Shown in pieces: positions 1 through 11,928 of a DNA stretch of 64,000 nucleotides. The notes beneath the pieces were generated by a model. The model was not told the DNA's origin. It searched no databases and was given only the letters and a program-made list of their open reading frames with translations. Positions within the stretch are counted from its first letter, which is position 1; each line of letters starts with the position of its first letter. Both the position numbers and the translations under genes were made by a program. The stretch comes from Druceiella hillmani (taxonomy: Eukaryota > Arthropoda > Insecta > Lepidoptera > Hepialidae): contig JAYKKI010000029.1 in NCBI GenBank assembly GCA_039881145.1, positions 27,756,001 through 27,820,000 of the forward strand. The letters are read 5' to 3'.

Positions 1-3000
1 GTGAAGTCAGTTGTTACAACTCTTTTAGTTGATATGTACGCAAAGAATCTATTTTTAAAATATTATCCGTAGAAAGAAAAAACAATTTCTAATATGACTA
101 CGGACTGTATGCCGTTATGTCATTAAAGACTTGAGTTAACAGGTTAATCATCTAGTCTCGTATATATTAGCATTATAGAAATTAGCATTTACAGAAAGGA
201 ATTTAATCCAAAATTACGAACAGATTTTTGCTATTAAAATTAATTTAGCAGCCAGAAGAAGAAATTAAATGAATATAAAAACATGGTATAAAAGGAAATA
301 CATTTTAATTTGTTGAAGTTTCTTTACTTATTTTCAAAATTCACCACTAACATGTTTACCATTAAGCGTATTGTAAAAAAGAAGTTCACGGAACAGTTCC
401 ACGTAGGCAGTATTATAAATTTTACTTTTTTTTTTAAACTAGTGTGGGTAAAATAAAAATATATAACATATTTATAAAATAGTAATTTCGTCCTTTCAAA
501 GCGTTTTATAATTAAGTAAATTGATCTGCATACATATTACAAAAAATTGCAATTTTTCACACTTCTTTTCGTCCAGACCTATCATTAATAATTACAAATA
601 TTGTTAACATACACATCACAATAATTTGTAATTTCTATGATGTAATATATAAAGAAGATCCACCGCAAAACATTTATTGTGACTCGTCATAAATAAATCA
701 CAATATATTAAAGCGCTCGAGTAATTCAAAACAGTGAAAAGTTTAAGATTACCGCTAAAAAATAATAACTAAGCGAGTCTACGAAAATATTAAGGTAACG
801 TTTAACAATCGAAAAATTAATTTCATTAAGATGTCCGAGCTGCAAAAATCGAAACATGGTATATGTAATAGGAAATTGATGGAAAAATAGAAAAATATAA
901 CCATACCGTCGCCTGTAGATAAATCCCTAAAATGTGGGTGCCACGTAATTAAGCTCGCTTATAACTTGTTTTTTTTTTTAAACATGTGTAGTAAATGAAT
1001 TGAAAAAATTAATTGAAAATCCCTGGATTGCCAGGAAGATTGCCGGCGCAACACGAATCCCAGTCTTCTGAATAATACTTCAAATCTTCACAAAAAGTCA
1101 GTCGCGGATAGAATCTGAGTCTTAATTTGATGACCTCAATAAATCGGTATAGGGGCATTTCGATCAAATTATATTCGTAGTCTAAAGAAGCACACGACCT
1201 GCTCTAGCTCGCCGCTCAGTAATCGTTTGCAATGAAATGTAAGCTTCTTCTAGAACTCCATTCGATTTCTATTCTAAGACTTAATTAAAGTCACGCTGAA
1301 GGAACTAAAAAAATTGTAAAATTACGACGACTAAAATAAGTCTACAAGTAGCTTGTAAATATATGCATGATCATTACAAATTGAACCTATGTAGTTCTAT
1401 TTGGATTGGTGATGCAAATCGAATAATTTAACCGATGTGGTTAAATTTTAAAATGGTTTTGTTCCATTTTTGCTATTATTTAAATAGAACGAACGTTTGA
1501 CTCTCAACGAAAAAAATAAACGTTGTAAACGTTGAATCTTTTCTAGCTGCAAAAAACGAAAATTTGGCCGGGCGGATCAGTAGGTTTTTGAAAACTGTGT
1601 TAAACTAGTTTAAAATAACGATAATTTTTTTACATACTTATTAACTTTAAAATTTGATTATAGAGTAAGTAAAATCTATGATAAATTGTATTAATAATTT
1701 CAATTTATCCTCTGAACCAGTTATTGAATTTTATTGTTACTTCACGAGTCAAAAAAATGGTTAAACTCCTGTCATAATATATTGATTTTAAGTTGTAACT
1801 TTTGTTTTTACTTGTGGTCTCTCGGTGGTCGAAATTTGACCGTAATTTAATCAATTTTGAAGTTTGAACATTATTCGTTTCCGTGAAACTAATTCAGTCA
1901 ATCTGACATTTTAAAATTCTTTGGCGACAATCTACACTGTGCGACTGTTTGACCATATATATTTATGAGTTTGACATTGACAGTACGAACGTAAATAAAT
2001 AATCTTTTATTGTTGAAGATAAACAATGAATCTTTTAATGTATTTGAAATACATAATTTAATGTATTGGTGACACATATCATATATAAATTTTAGCTTTC
2101 TGCACTCCTTCTCCATATAAATTTTAACTATGTCATAACGCACGCTTCTCCCTACGCAATATGCTTAAAAAGTGGTACAAATTTTCTATTCGTGTATTAA
2201 AATATACATTTTTAGCTCAATACTAAATTTAAAATATGTAAAATCCTTCTCCAACAAGCGCACAAGTGCGCCTATAAGAGTTGGTGTGACGTATGCCTGT
2301 GGATGCAAGAACGCGTCACACGTAGCATGCACTAACTAACTACGTACATTATATACACATGCACTCATCTACTTACGCAATCACTAACGCACACAAGCCA
2401 TACAAGGTGTATGTTGAACTTAAACTGAAATATTTAGCAGAAAACATAAAATAAATATATCCACAAGATCGATAACGGATGCACTATCGAAGCTACGGAA
2501 GATCATTTTTGCTATTGCGTTATTCATATTAAAATAACAAAAAAGCGCTTTTATTCGTTTTTGTCAATCAAAAAAAAGCAATGAATTATCGTAGGAGACG
2601 GGAGATTGCTTCCATTATGTGGCACTCGGCTGTCAAACATTGGAATGACAGCATTGCGTCATTGCACTTGAGATGTAATAAAACTTTGTTTTTAATTAGC
2701 TCATATTCGCGTTTAGGGTTCGGTGTCTCGATCAAAAAATAAAATCACTCGTATGTTCGTCCATCTGTCGGTCATAGCATTTTAGTTAGGTTACACATTG
2801 CGCCGTAGATTGACATATAATAATACATTTATATTATGGAGTAAATCACCGAATTTAATTCTGAAATTAAAAAGAGTAACAGCAAACATTCACAACTTTC
2901 CTTTTTATAATACCTGTGTAAATATAATACCTGTGTAAATATAATACCTGTGTAAATATCTAAAAAGATAAATAATAGAAACATCTTGTAATTATTCATT

Positions 3001-4237
3001 CATAAACAAATTTCCTTAACATACGTATGACGTATGAATCGATATGTACTTTTACTTTAATCTAACTAAAATGATCAGTGTACATGAAAAAAAAATTCCA
3101 CGTGCTGCAACTCTCGAATAGTATTTTTTACTTTAAGTACTATACCTACATATATTGGCTACTATCATTCTAGTTTCTAATAAATTGAGATAAGAGACTA
3201 ATAAACACAAAGCAACAATTACTCAAAAAGGTTTACTTTTAATCTATTGTATTTAGTTCAATACATCTGTTTAAACGCCCAATTTAATATAAACGGACAT
3301 ATTATTTTAGAAGCAATATTCTCTTCATATTTACTTCCGTCAGCTGTTTCACCAAACCACTGGGACCTAACTTAATTTTGTTAATGAAATTACATATTCA
3401 TTTCTATGTTCACTTCAAGATAAGGATATACAATTATTTAGTTTATCTTTCAACCATAAATGTTTAGACATTATCACTTTTTTTTCATATTATTGATGAT
3501 ACAAATAAATAATTGTTCTATACAAGTAAAATTCAACTTTTCAAAATTTAATAAATCATATATTTATAATTATTGCTACGTTTAGCAGGGTAACACAACT
3601 AAACTTTTCTAAAATATCTTCCTAGTTGAAGCGTAAATTAGAAATTGCTCACAATTTCTCTTGATATTTATTAATCGGAATGCGAAGCACATTAGCCAGG
3701 ACAAATGTCACAAGCCGTAAGCGACGTTGCCTTGTCATTCGCTGGCTCACTTCCCAAGGTCAATCTCGAAAAGCGTTGCTGAGCGTTTATTATTGTATGC
3801 TATCCACTGCTCATTCAGAAAGTGAAAGCGATCGAACTATACGAATGATTCGGGATCATTACCTATAAATAATTTAACTAGTTTACGTATGAAATTTCAA
3901 GGTATTCCTTTGACATCATGACCGCTCGTTCAATGTTCGATTGTTTTGATCTATCTCAAGGGAATTTTGCTTTGTATCACAATTAATATGTAAAATATTA
4001 AAACGAGTGTATCGTAAATTTATCTAAAAAAACTGTAACGAACCACCAATTCGTTAATTAAAGATATACTTCCGTTTAATTTAAAATATACAAACTGTGC
4101 TTCAATTATTTTAAGTGAAATATCGAAGAAAAAATACGAAAGCCCTAAAAGGTAGATTAGCTGGTACAAAATAAAACGAACAATAAAAATATTGTTTTTC
4201 GTGGGGTTTGTTGACTTTATACTTTTACAACATAGTT
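1..4237. other. AT-rich DNA without a recognisable gene
   Basis: I see no convincing coding exon or transposon protein here. Open frames of 60-80 codons on both strands have biased, AT-driven composition and no family motif. Two stretches are less AT-rich than the rest: about 1020-1260 and about 3680-3860. The second contains CCCAAGGTCA at 3753-3762, which fits the binding site of FTZ-F1/ERR-type nuclear receptors, but one match of this length is weak evidence. A short three-copy tandem repeat lies at 2907-2957. Confidence 0.6.
2907..2957. repeat. 17-bp tandem repeat, three exact copies
   Basis: The unit ATAATACCTGTGTAAAT occurs three times head to tail (2907-2923, 2924-2940, 2941-2957) with no mismatch. 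Perfect identity suggests a recent slippage event in otherwise unannotated DNA. Confidence 0.95.
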
Positions 4238-4248
4238 TTTATAACAAT
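4238..4248. repeat. Target-site duplication at the 3' end of the Jockey-type LINE
   Basis: TTTATAACAAT here is identical to 8621-8631. It directly adjoins a T-run (4249-4255) that is the poly-A tail of the minus-strand LINE. The match stops exactly at the element on both sides, as expected for target-primed reverse transcription. Confidence 0.88.
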
Positions 4249-4360
4249 TTTTTTTGTATTCTGCTTAGCACAGCAATCTTTTTTTCACATTTAGCTGTTA
4301 TTATTGGTGACTACAGTCTGCGTATGTAATTTAGCTGTGAGGAGAATCCATCGATCTCTC

Positions 4361-6839
4361 TCACTTTGGGTTTAGAAATCTGCTATGAAGGGTTGGAATA
4401 CTGTTCCTTCTTAGTCGTGAGTGTTTAACACTGCCATCTCCTGATAGTTTAGTAGCCAGCACATTCACATGTTCAGATAGCTTGGTCTGGTATTTAAGAC
4501 TTCTGGTGGCTATTTCCTGTTTCACAGTTGTTAGGTTCAAATCTCGGAGTATGTATTTGTTACTTATACAGTTTGGGATTTGGAACATATATCTCATTGT
4601 CTTGGTTTGAAATCTTTCCAAGATCTCGATGTTACTGTTAGATGCTGTACCCCACAGCTCGATCCCGTATGTCCACACTGGCTTTAATATTGTTTTGTAG
4701 ACATTCATTTTGCTTTCATTAGATAGTTGTGATTTTTTCCCGATGAGCCAGGACAAGCTTCGCAATTTTGTATCTAATTGTTTACGTTTATTCCAGATGT
4801 GTTTTTGCCAATCGTCTATCCAAGTGCATGCCGAGGTATTTAGCAGTATCTGAGTGCGGTATCTGTTGCCCGTTTAAAGTAATTGCTGAGCAATATCCGC
4901 AGTGTAGATCAGATACAATACGCCCGTGGATACTGCCCTGAGGGACACCCGAGTGAATTTCGTAGAGTTCCGACGTTTCAGTGTTGACTTTTACTTTAAA
5001 GCATCTTTTATCTAAGTACCTTTTTAGAAGCAGATAAAATGAGTACGGTATATGCTTCTTTATTTTGTACAAGAGGCCCATGTGCCAGACCCTATCGAAG
5101 GCCTGACTTATATCAAGAAAAACAGCGGAGCAGTAGTCTTTGTTCTCTAAGGCTTCGTTAATTGTGTTTGTTAATCTATGAACTTGTTCGATTGTGCCAT
5201 GTTTTTGTCTGAAGCCAAATTGATGGTCGGGAATTATTTCATTCAGTTTGGGTTGCAATCGACTCAGGATTATTTTTTCGAAAAGTTTTCCGATCAGAGG
5301 GAGCTGATTGGCCTGTATGATACAACTTCAGCTGCTTCTTTACCAGGTTTCAAGATCATTACGACCTGGGCAAGCTTCCATTGGCAGGGGAAATGACAGA
5401 GTCTCAGACATGCGTTGAATAGTACTACCAGGTACATTAATCCCTTTTTTGGTAGGTTAGTTAAGAGAGTAGTATCTATTTGGTCATAATCGGGAGCTTT
5501 TCTGACCGGGAGAGATTTAATTTGTCTATTAACTTCTCTGGGGCTCACTGGTTTTAATGGAAGACATAATTGACCTGGAGAGTTTAAGAAGTCTGTTATT
5601 TCTTTGTTTTTATCCAGGTTGCTGCTCGGTAAAGGCGTAAAGACGTCTTTGAGGTGTTCTGCAAAAGTTGTTGCCTTCTCGTGGTCCGATCTGGCCCAAC
5701 AGTTATCTCTTCTTATAGGTGGCATGTGTTCTTTCGGTCGCTTAAGATTCTTAGTAGCAAGCCAAAGCGAGTAATTACTATCCTGGTAAGGCGTGACGTG
5801 GGCTAAACAATTTTGAAAGTTTAAGTTTTCATGCTCATTAATCATTTTCTTGAGTTCCTCAGTCGCTCTGTTCAGGATTGTTTTATCTGAGGGATACCTA
5901 GATCTATGCCATTCTTTCCTTAATCTACGTCTTTCCAATACTTTCTTCATTATGTTCTTAGCATATTCTTTGTTTGTCATTTTATTTATTTTGCTTGTGG
6001 AGGTTGATCCTTTGGCTGCTAGGTGGATTATGTAGTTGAATTTTTCTATACTTTTTTCTTTGTCTTCTTCTGTTTTTAATTTGACATTGAGGTCAATGTT
6101 GGAGGAAACAATTTCTTTGAATGTGTCCCAATTTGTTTTTTTATTGTAAATTCCGGTAGGTGTTTTCGAGTAAATCGCTACTTTGCTCAAAGTAAGGATG
6201 ACTGGAGAGTGATCTGACGATAGATCGTCGCACTTCTCAATATTTGTTTGTCAAATTTCGACCGATGTTTTTTGTTATATAAAAATCTAGTAAATCAGGT
6301 GTTTTATGGAAATCCGTAGGCCAATAGGTTGGCTCTCCATGCGAAATACATTCTAAATTAAGATCTGTTGTAGCTTTATAGAGTTGTCTAATCTTTGGAT
6401 TGATCAGTCTTGAGCCCCAGAACGTATGCTTGGAGTTCCAATCCCCTCCACAGATAAATGTTGGACCAAGCTCTTCGAAGAAATGCTTAAATTCATCAGC
6501 AGTAATTGAGTGTCTTGGTGGACAGTACACAGCGGGTAAGGTTGTCTCCGAGTTTTTAAGGATGACTTTTATTATGCTTGCTTGTATCTTATCGGTTTTG
6601 TAAGGGTTAAGAGTATAATGTTTAATGTTGTTCTTTAGTATAACTGCAGTGCCACCGTGAGATCTGCCAGAAGGGTGATCGGTCCTATAGATCGTATAGT
6701 ATTTCATTTTCACGTGGGAACGCTGGGTTAGTCTTGTTTCGGATATCAAGGCCACATCTATATTCTCCGATATCATAAATAGCTCAAGTTCCTGACGTTT
6801 TTCAGTAATTCCGTTGGCGTTCCAAGTGGGTATACGCAT
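4361..6839 (-). pseudogene. Jockey ORF2: endonuclease-reverse transcriptase, broken
   Basis: ORF2 would nick target DNA and copy element RNA into it. The start is the ATG at 6839, followed by WNANGI, the usual opening of the apurinic-type endonuclease. ISETRLT and GGDWNSKHTFWG mark the catalytic Glu and Asp/Asn strands. The SSDHSPVI motif ending the endonuclease is found near 6200 but in another frame. The linker and RT follow (SYRPIS, then GFRQKHGT, FLDISQAFDRVW, GVPQGS). After GVPQGS near 4925 the protein jumps to NGQQIP and KYLGMHLDRRL, which lie beyond the FADD box in relatives; roughly 70-80 residues with the catalytic Asp pair are missing. The C-terminal part (4361-4765, RSLSWLIG to a stop) is one more frame away. 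Three frame changes and the deletion make it nonfunctional. Confidence 0.93.
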
Positions 6840-6841
6840 AT

Positions 6842-8286
6842 TTAAGCCCTCTGTGTGGCCAGACCTGTGATTAGTTGAACCATCCGGTCCATCATGCTGT
6901 CCATCATGTTTTTCATGATTTCTTGAAATCTATTAAACATTACGTCCAATAAATTGCTGATTTGGCTGTTGTTTGTTGTTGTGTTAGGTGGAGTGTTACT
7001 TGACTGCAGATTAGTTGTTTGCTCCATACGGCCTTTGAATTTAGTTTTTAGTGCATCTGAATAACTTCTCGAGTGCTGTACTTTGGTGTCATTTGTAATG
7101 GTTTGCGATGGTATTGGGACATCTTCTGAGGGGGTTGGTTTACCCTTGTCTGGTTTTGCTTTGATAACTTGCCGGATGGTTACCTTGACAGTTTACACAT
7201 AGGGCGTTTATCTCTGGAGGTTTAGTGCATGAGGTCGTCGGATGGTTGTTTCCGCATTTTACACATCTGAAGGGGCGGAAACATTAATTTTTGGAGTGCC
7301 CAAATCTTTGGCACCGTTCGCATTGCAAATCTTCCTTTTTTTTGTATGGTGCCTCAATTGTAACTTAACTTGGCTGATATGTTTGATATTAAATACATCT
7401 TTATTATTAGGTCTCTGTTCTAGGTCTACAAAATATAGAGGAAGTTTTTATTTGGTTACCCGATGTAGCACGTTGACAACTTGTTTTACTTCGTGTCCTG
7501 TAGCTTCAAGTTCAGATTTGATCAGTGATAAATCTTCTGATGCATGCAAAACTCTAATTACCACTCGATAGCCTTCTCACTCTTTAGTTTGTAAGTATAA
7601 TGATTTACATTTTTTTCGATGAAAGTTTCTCTTATAATTTTATAAGTTTCGATATCCTTAGGTATTAGCTTGACAATATGCCCTGATCTGAGCGTGGTCA
7701 ATATGTATTTCTCTGTGTCCACAACCTTGTTAATTGTGTCTCTTAAAGGTGAGATGTTTATTACACTTGTGACAAAAATAGGCTCCGGTTTAGGTACATA
7801 TTCTTTGACCTAGTTTACAGTTTCGTGATCTTCGTTGCTGAGAATATCAAAGCTATTATGTACAGTTACCGAAAAGTTGGTACGCTTAGACGCTGGTTGT
7901 TTGTTTTCTATTTCAGCTGGGCTTTCGTTTCTTTTTCGTTTGCTTTTGACATGGTCCTGCTGCCAATTTTCCTGAGTTTGTTCTGCACTTTGTATTTCAG
8001 AAGGGTTTTTCTGACTAGCAACGGGATCCGGTTTACTGTTTTTAATATATTGCCATAGGGTCGATTGGAGGACGGTAGTGGAGTTTGAGCTGCCACTAAA
8101 GGACGATGATCTCTGCCTAGTTTCGCAAAGATCTTTGGATAAGACTTGTGTTAGGTTGGTTTTATGTTGCTTTATGTTTTGTAATTTATTTTCGGTTTTA
8201 TTTAGACTCATATTGTTCCCACGAATTTGGACGAATTTGTGGTCACTCACAGGGTGACGCCTTTCCTGTGAGAAGGCTATATTCAA
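6842..8286 (-). pseudogene. Jockey ORF1: gag-like RNA-binding protein, broken
   Basis: The gag protein packages LINE RNA. The first 158 codons (8286 down to 7810) are open, polar and lysine-rich without a domain I recognise. A more hydrophobic region follows in shifted frames (about 7800-7340). Three cysteine-histidine knuckles lie at about 7171-7322: CERCQRFGH with its last Cys after a TAA stop, CVKCGNNHPTTSC, and CVNCQGNHP. They fit the CCHC arrangement of Jockey gag. A frameshift near 7140 precedes the C-terminal tail, which is open to the TAA at 6842 and rich in Thr, Asn and Met. I take the ATG at 8286 as start; an internal Met 25 codons on is an alternative. Confidence 0.85.
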
Positions 8287-8620
8287 AGGTGTTCGCCAAG
8301 TTCACCAAGGTTGGCGCTAGAGACTGGGCCCAGCCATGCATCCTTTTGGCGCGGTCTCCACCGTAGGATTAGGGTGAATTTTTAATGAGGCTTTCTACTT
8401 CATAACACGGGCGGTTAAGCCAGTGCCCCCGATTCCATAAACAGGAGTAGCGAGTCGTGGGGATCATTTCCTATCCCCCACTGGAGGGATCATTCGGGTT
8501 TATTAACCGCCGCCTGAGGCTCGGCGTTGACCTTCTGCGGCTGGTACGGTCAAGTTCTCAGCCAACCCTCCTCCTTTTTCATCCGGGCTTGGGACCGGCA
8601 ATGGCGGAGTTAAAGTTGAG
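8287..8620 (-). promoter_or_regulatory. 5' UTR and probable internal promoter of the Jockey-type LINE
   Basis: This GC-richer stretch lies between the 5' target-site duplication and the gag start. Jockey-clade elements carry their RNA polymerase II promoter inside the first part of the 5' UTR; I infer the same here from position only. No TATA box is evident, as expected for this clade. Confidence 0.45.
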
Positions 8621-8631
8621 TTTATAACAAT
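8621..8631. repeat. Target-site duplication at the 5' end of the Jockey-type LINE
   Basis: TTTATAACAAT is an exact copy of 4238-4248 and marks where the element begins on its 5' side. Confidence 0.88.
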
Positions 8632-9841
8632 CATGAACTACTTTTCAATAGTAACTTGAAAATATTTGTATTACAATTTTTTTCAAAGTACTGAGCGTGT
8701 TCAGTCCAATCTATTTTAGTCCAAGTTTATTTTAACTTATCGGAGATAATTATCGAAACAATTTTCGCGGTAAAGTTACTGTCAATCATTATTATTAATT
8801 TTTTTTTATTTCTTTAATAACTGTTTGAGAAAAAAATAATTTAACCCATCTTCAGTTTAAAGGTTCAGAATATGGCGATTATATATTTATCTCATATATT
8901 GAGTCAGGTTTTCTATCAATATTTTGACAGATGTTATTGACAAGATTTGTGTAATAAATGTAGTATTTATATGAAATATATTGACATATGATTATTACTT
9001 TCAGATTTAAGTTTAACAATGGATATTTTTTTGCTTTTAAACAACTGGCTTAAGATATTTTACATTTCTAAACCTCAATTATTGTTAAATGTTATCTGCT
9101 TTCAACTTTATACCACTTGAATAGAAACCAAATAATTTTCGTCAAGTAAAAAGTTATTTTGGTGACAATTTTAATTTTGATATATTAATGGCAGCATCTC
9201 CTCTTATGGAACTCATATTTGGTATGGCGTTTCATTTGTGTTCCTATATTGATTACTTCGACTGTATTACATAGAAAGTCTTCGAATATGGAAATAATAG
9301 ATAAATGAAAATTACCACTGATAAAGAGTATGATGAAGTTACGATAAAATAACCGTATCTCCATTTGCAGGCTTCATACTACAATATTGAAACAAAAGAT
9401 GTAGAATTGATAACAAAATGAACTGAAAATAAAGGCAAATAATGATTATAGAACATACGTCCTCCTACAAGACCCAAAATCTGTTTACTTCAACTACGGT
9501 TCATTGGTTCAAGGTAAAACTAACCTTTACAATCGCTATTACTTTTACTTTATAATCGCGCTTCTGACATCATAGCTCTGATATCTCATACTTGAAACAG
9601 TACCATTGCATACACTAAAAAATTAGAGGCATAATTAATCCAAATTCACATGTTAAAAAAAAAGATAGTACGATAATTGTTTCGTCCGCGTATACCGATC
9701 TTATTGAGGTGAATTGTTATATGATTGTTATCAGATTGGTGAATTGTTATATGTGAGTTTCTTTCCTTTGGCTAATAAAAAATACTGATTTCTGTGATTG
9801 TCCTAGTTCTTCTCTGTCCTCGTTCTAGTCTTTGAGTCTAA

Positions 9842-10121
9842 CTAATGTTTATGTAGAACCATCATGAGTGACTTCAAAATCGAGCAGCTATTAGCTAAAA
9901 CAAGAATATTATTTGTAATCTCATCTACTTTGTGCTGATTGATGGCCAAAGAATTTTGTGGTGACTAGAAACATGCGTAAATAGTTTTGTCCACGCTCCT
10001 TTTAAATTACCGAGTTCTGTCTCCTCTAAAGATGCAGCGATATTCTTATATCCTGTAGGATATTGTAACCCTTCCACATTTATTTTAACTCCCTATCATC
10101 TTTTTTATTAGCTCTTAATGC
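9842..10121 (-). pseudogene. Coding-like remnant of unknown family
   Basis: Read right to left, a protein-like segment of about 92 codons can be followed across frame changes. It starts near 10121 just after ACACAG, a possible splice acceptor, with ALRANKKDDRELK. It shifts frame near 10082 into about 51 open codons (includes LQYPTGYKNIAASLEETEL and KILWPSISTK). A second one-base shift near 9930 leads to KVDEITNNILVLANS and a stop at 9842. Unlike nearby open frames, its amino-acid composition is balanced, which is why I list it. I do not recognise the family; it could be an old retroelement protein or a dead host exon. Confidence 0.35.
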
Positions 10122-10489
10122 CTGTGTAAAATTTGTTTACTGAGATAGTAAACCTTAGAAAATACAATCCTAAATCGGTTATAGCAAAGAACTAGTATTT
10201 GGAGATAAATAAACAACCTTGTTTTGAAGACAATCTACAAAATGCGGGGAAGACTGAGAGCATTGTCGAGAATAAGTAAGGGTTTATAGACCAAGTTTCT
10301 CTGAAACTGATAACTAACAGAAACACTATGCTATACAAATATCAATAACGACAACATCGAAAGTAACGAGAAGATTAATGTGCGTGAAGAAAACGCTGCT
10401 ATGTGGTAATATAAAATAAAACTATAGTGAATTTACAAAATTAGTCAATACCATTCCCATCGAATAAAAGTTCTAAGTGAATCTATGAT

Positions 10490-10491
<2 letters not shown>

Positions 10492-10537
<46 letters not shown>

Positions 10538-10543
10538 TATATA

Positions 10544-10577
<34 letters not shown>

Positions 10578-10582
10578 TATAT

Positions 10583-10649
<67 letters not shown>

Positions 10650-10657
10650 GATATATA
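10492..10657. repeat. (TA)n microsatellite with TACA/CACA interruptions
   Basis: About 165 bp of alternating TA is interrupted by two spaced copies of an ACATATATATATACACA-like block, so part of the array was duplicated as a unit. Translated frames here give only Tyr-Ile repeats. Confidence 0.95.
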
Positions 10658-11866
10658 AAAATAATTCACTTATTTATTTAATATTTTTTAGAATCACAAG
10701 TTCCATTACAATACAAGCAAAGCAACTTTTTGCGTTTATATGAAGCAGTATAGTTACGCTAATACAAACTTTATATCTTATTCTAGTGAAGAATTTCCAT
10801 TTTCCTGACTTCTTCCTTTATTATTATCCTAACCAATGCATAAACTAAATTTTAAAGTTCTTTAAAAAGTGATCCAAAAGTTTTGAAGATTTATCAGTGA
10901 TGGAACAAGTGAGTGAGTGAATAAGCTACAGAATTCAGATTTGTTGCTGTTAAATACATCAGAATTACTCACCATTAAATAAATTCGATATATTAAAAGT
11001 TAGCATTCCAGAATTTGTCGGATGTGAGTTATGTTGGTATCAAAATAGCTGAGAAGCGATTTGGGAAGAATAGTGGTTCATAGTTTGTTGGTGCACTATC
11101 GTGCGTAACGTTGCTGATGCACTATGTTGATGCACCCAGATATTTGTTTAGTAACAGCTATAGAAAATAATTTATATTATTGTTCGGAAGTAATCTCTTA
11201 CTATCCACAAAAACAGCATGGATTTTTTCAAGATTGATTATAAGGTCCAATATTGGATGAACAGATAAATAATTAGAATATATGGAAGAGCGTAGTTAGA
11301 ATTAATAATTATATTCTGTAACTAAACATGTCAAATATTAAGTTACTAATTGTTGACGTAATTGCTGGACGAACAAAATAATAACAACAAATTCATAAAA
11401 TGCTCGCTCTTAAAATCTTGCAGGCTTACCAGGGTTAGTTCGAGTCGAATTCACCCTAAAATGTATTTTTGGGAATTTTTACAAATTCCGCAAAACCAAT
11501 ACCATTTACTTCCGTTTTCAATCATTCATTGGCTTTAACGGTGCCATATACGGTTAGACAGAATGAAGATAGGTATTCTTATAAGTATTAAGGAGTGGTA
11601 AAATCAATGAAGCTCACTTATGTTGACAAGACGTGGTGAAGAAAGTAGTTTTGTCAACTTAGCTAATAAAGTCATGTTCACAGTTGTATTGTTAAGAACG
11701 CTATTTATGCAAGATTTTTACATTTCTTACGTTTACTGAAGTAAGAGATATAGATTGATGAATTCTCATATTAATAAACTGTAACAATTTTTAAATAAAA
11801 AAATAATTTTTTATATTTTTCAAAATACGTTTATATACGTACTTCCGAAATACGAAAAGAAAAAAA

Positions 11867-11867
<1 letters not shown>

Positions 11868-11927
<60 letters not shown>

Positions 11928-11928
11928 G
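11868..11928. repeat. (TA)n microsatellite
   Basis: About 60 bp of alternating TA follows an A-run, with one TG interruption near its start. Confidence 0.95.

Larger units (their letters stand above)
4249..8620 (-). mobile_element. Jockey-clade non-LTR retrotransposon, near full length, inactivated
   Basis: A 4.4-kb LINE reads right to left: GC-richer 5' UTR (about 8620-8290), ORF1 gag with CCHC knuckles, ORF2 endonuclease plus reverse transcriptase, short 3' UTR, short poly-A tail. An 11-bp target-site duplication (4238-4248 and 8621-8631) fixes both ends and argues that the 5' end is essentially complete, which is unusual because most LINE copies are 5' truncated. Order and spacing (ORF2 starts 2 nt after the ORF1 stop) fit the Jockey clade. 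The copy is dead: frameshifts lie near 7140, 6236, 5284 and 4795, a stop interrupts a zinc knuckle near 7273, and the RT catalytic block is deleted. Its base composition is clearly richer in GC than its surroundings. Confidence 0.93.
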
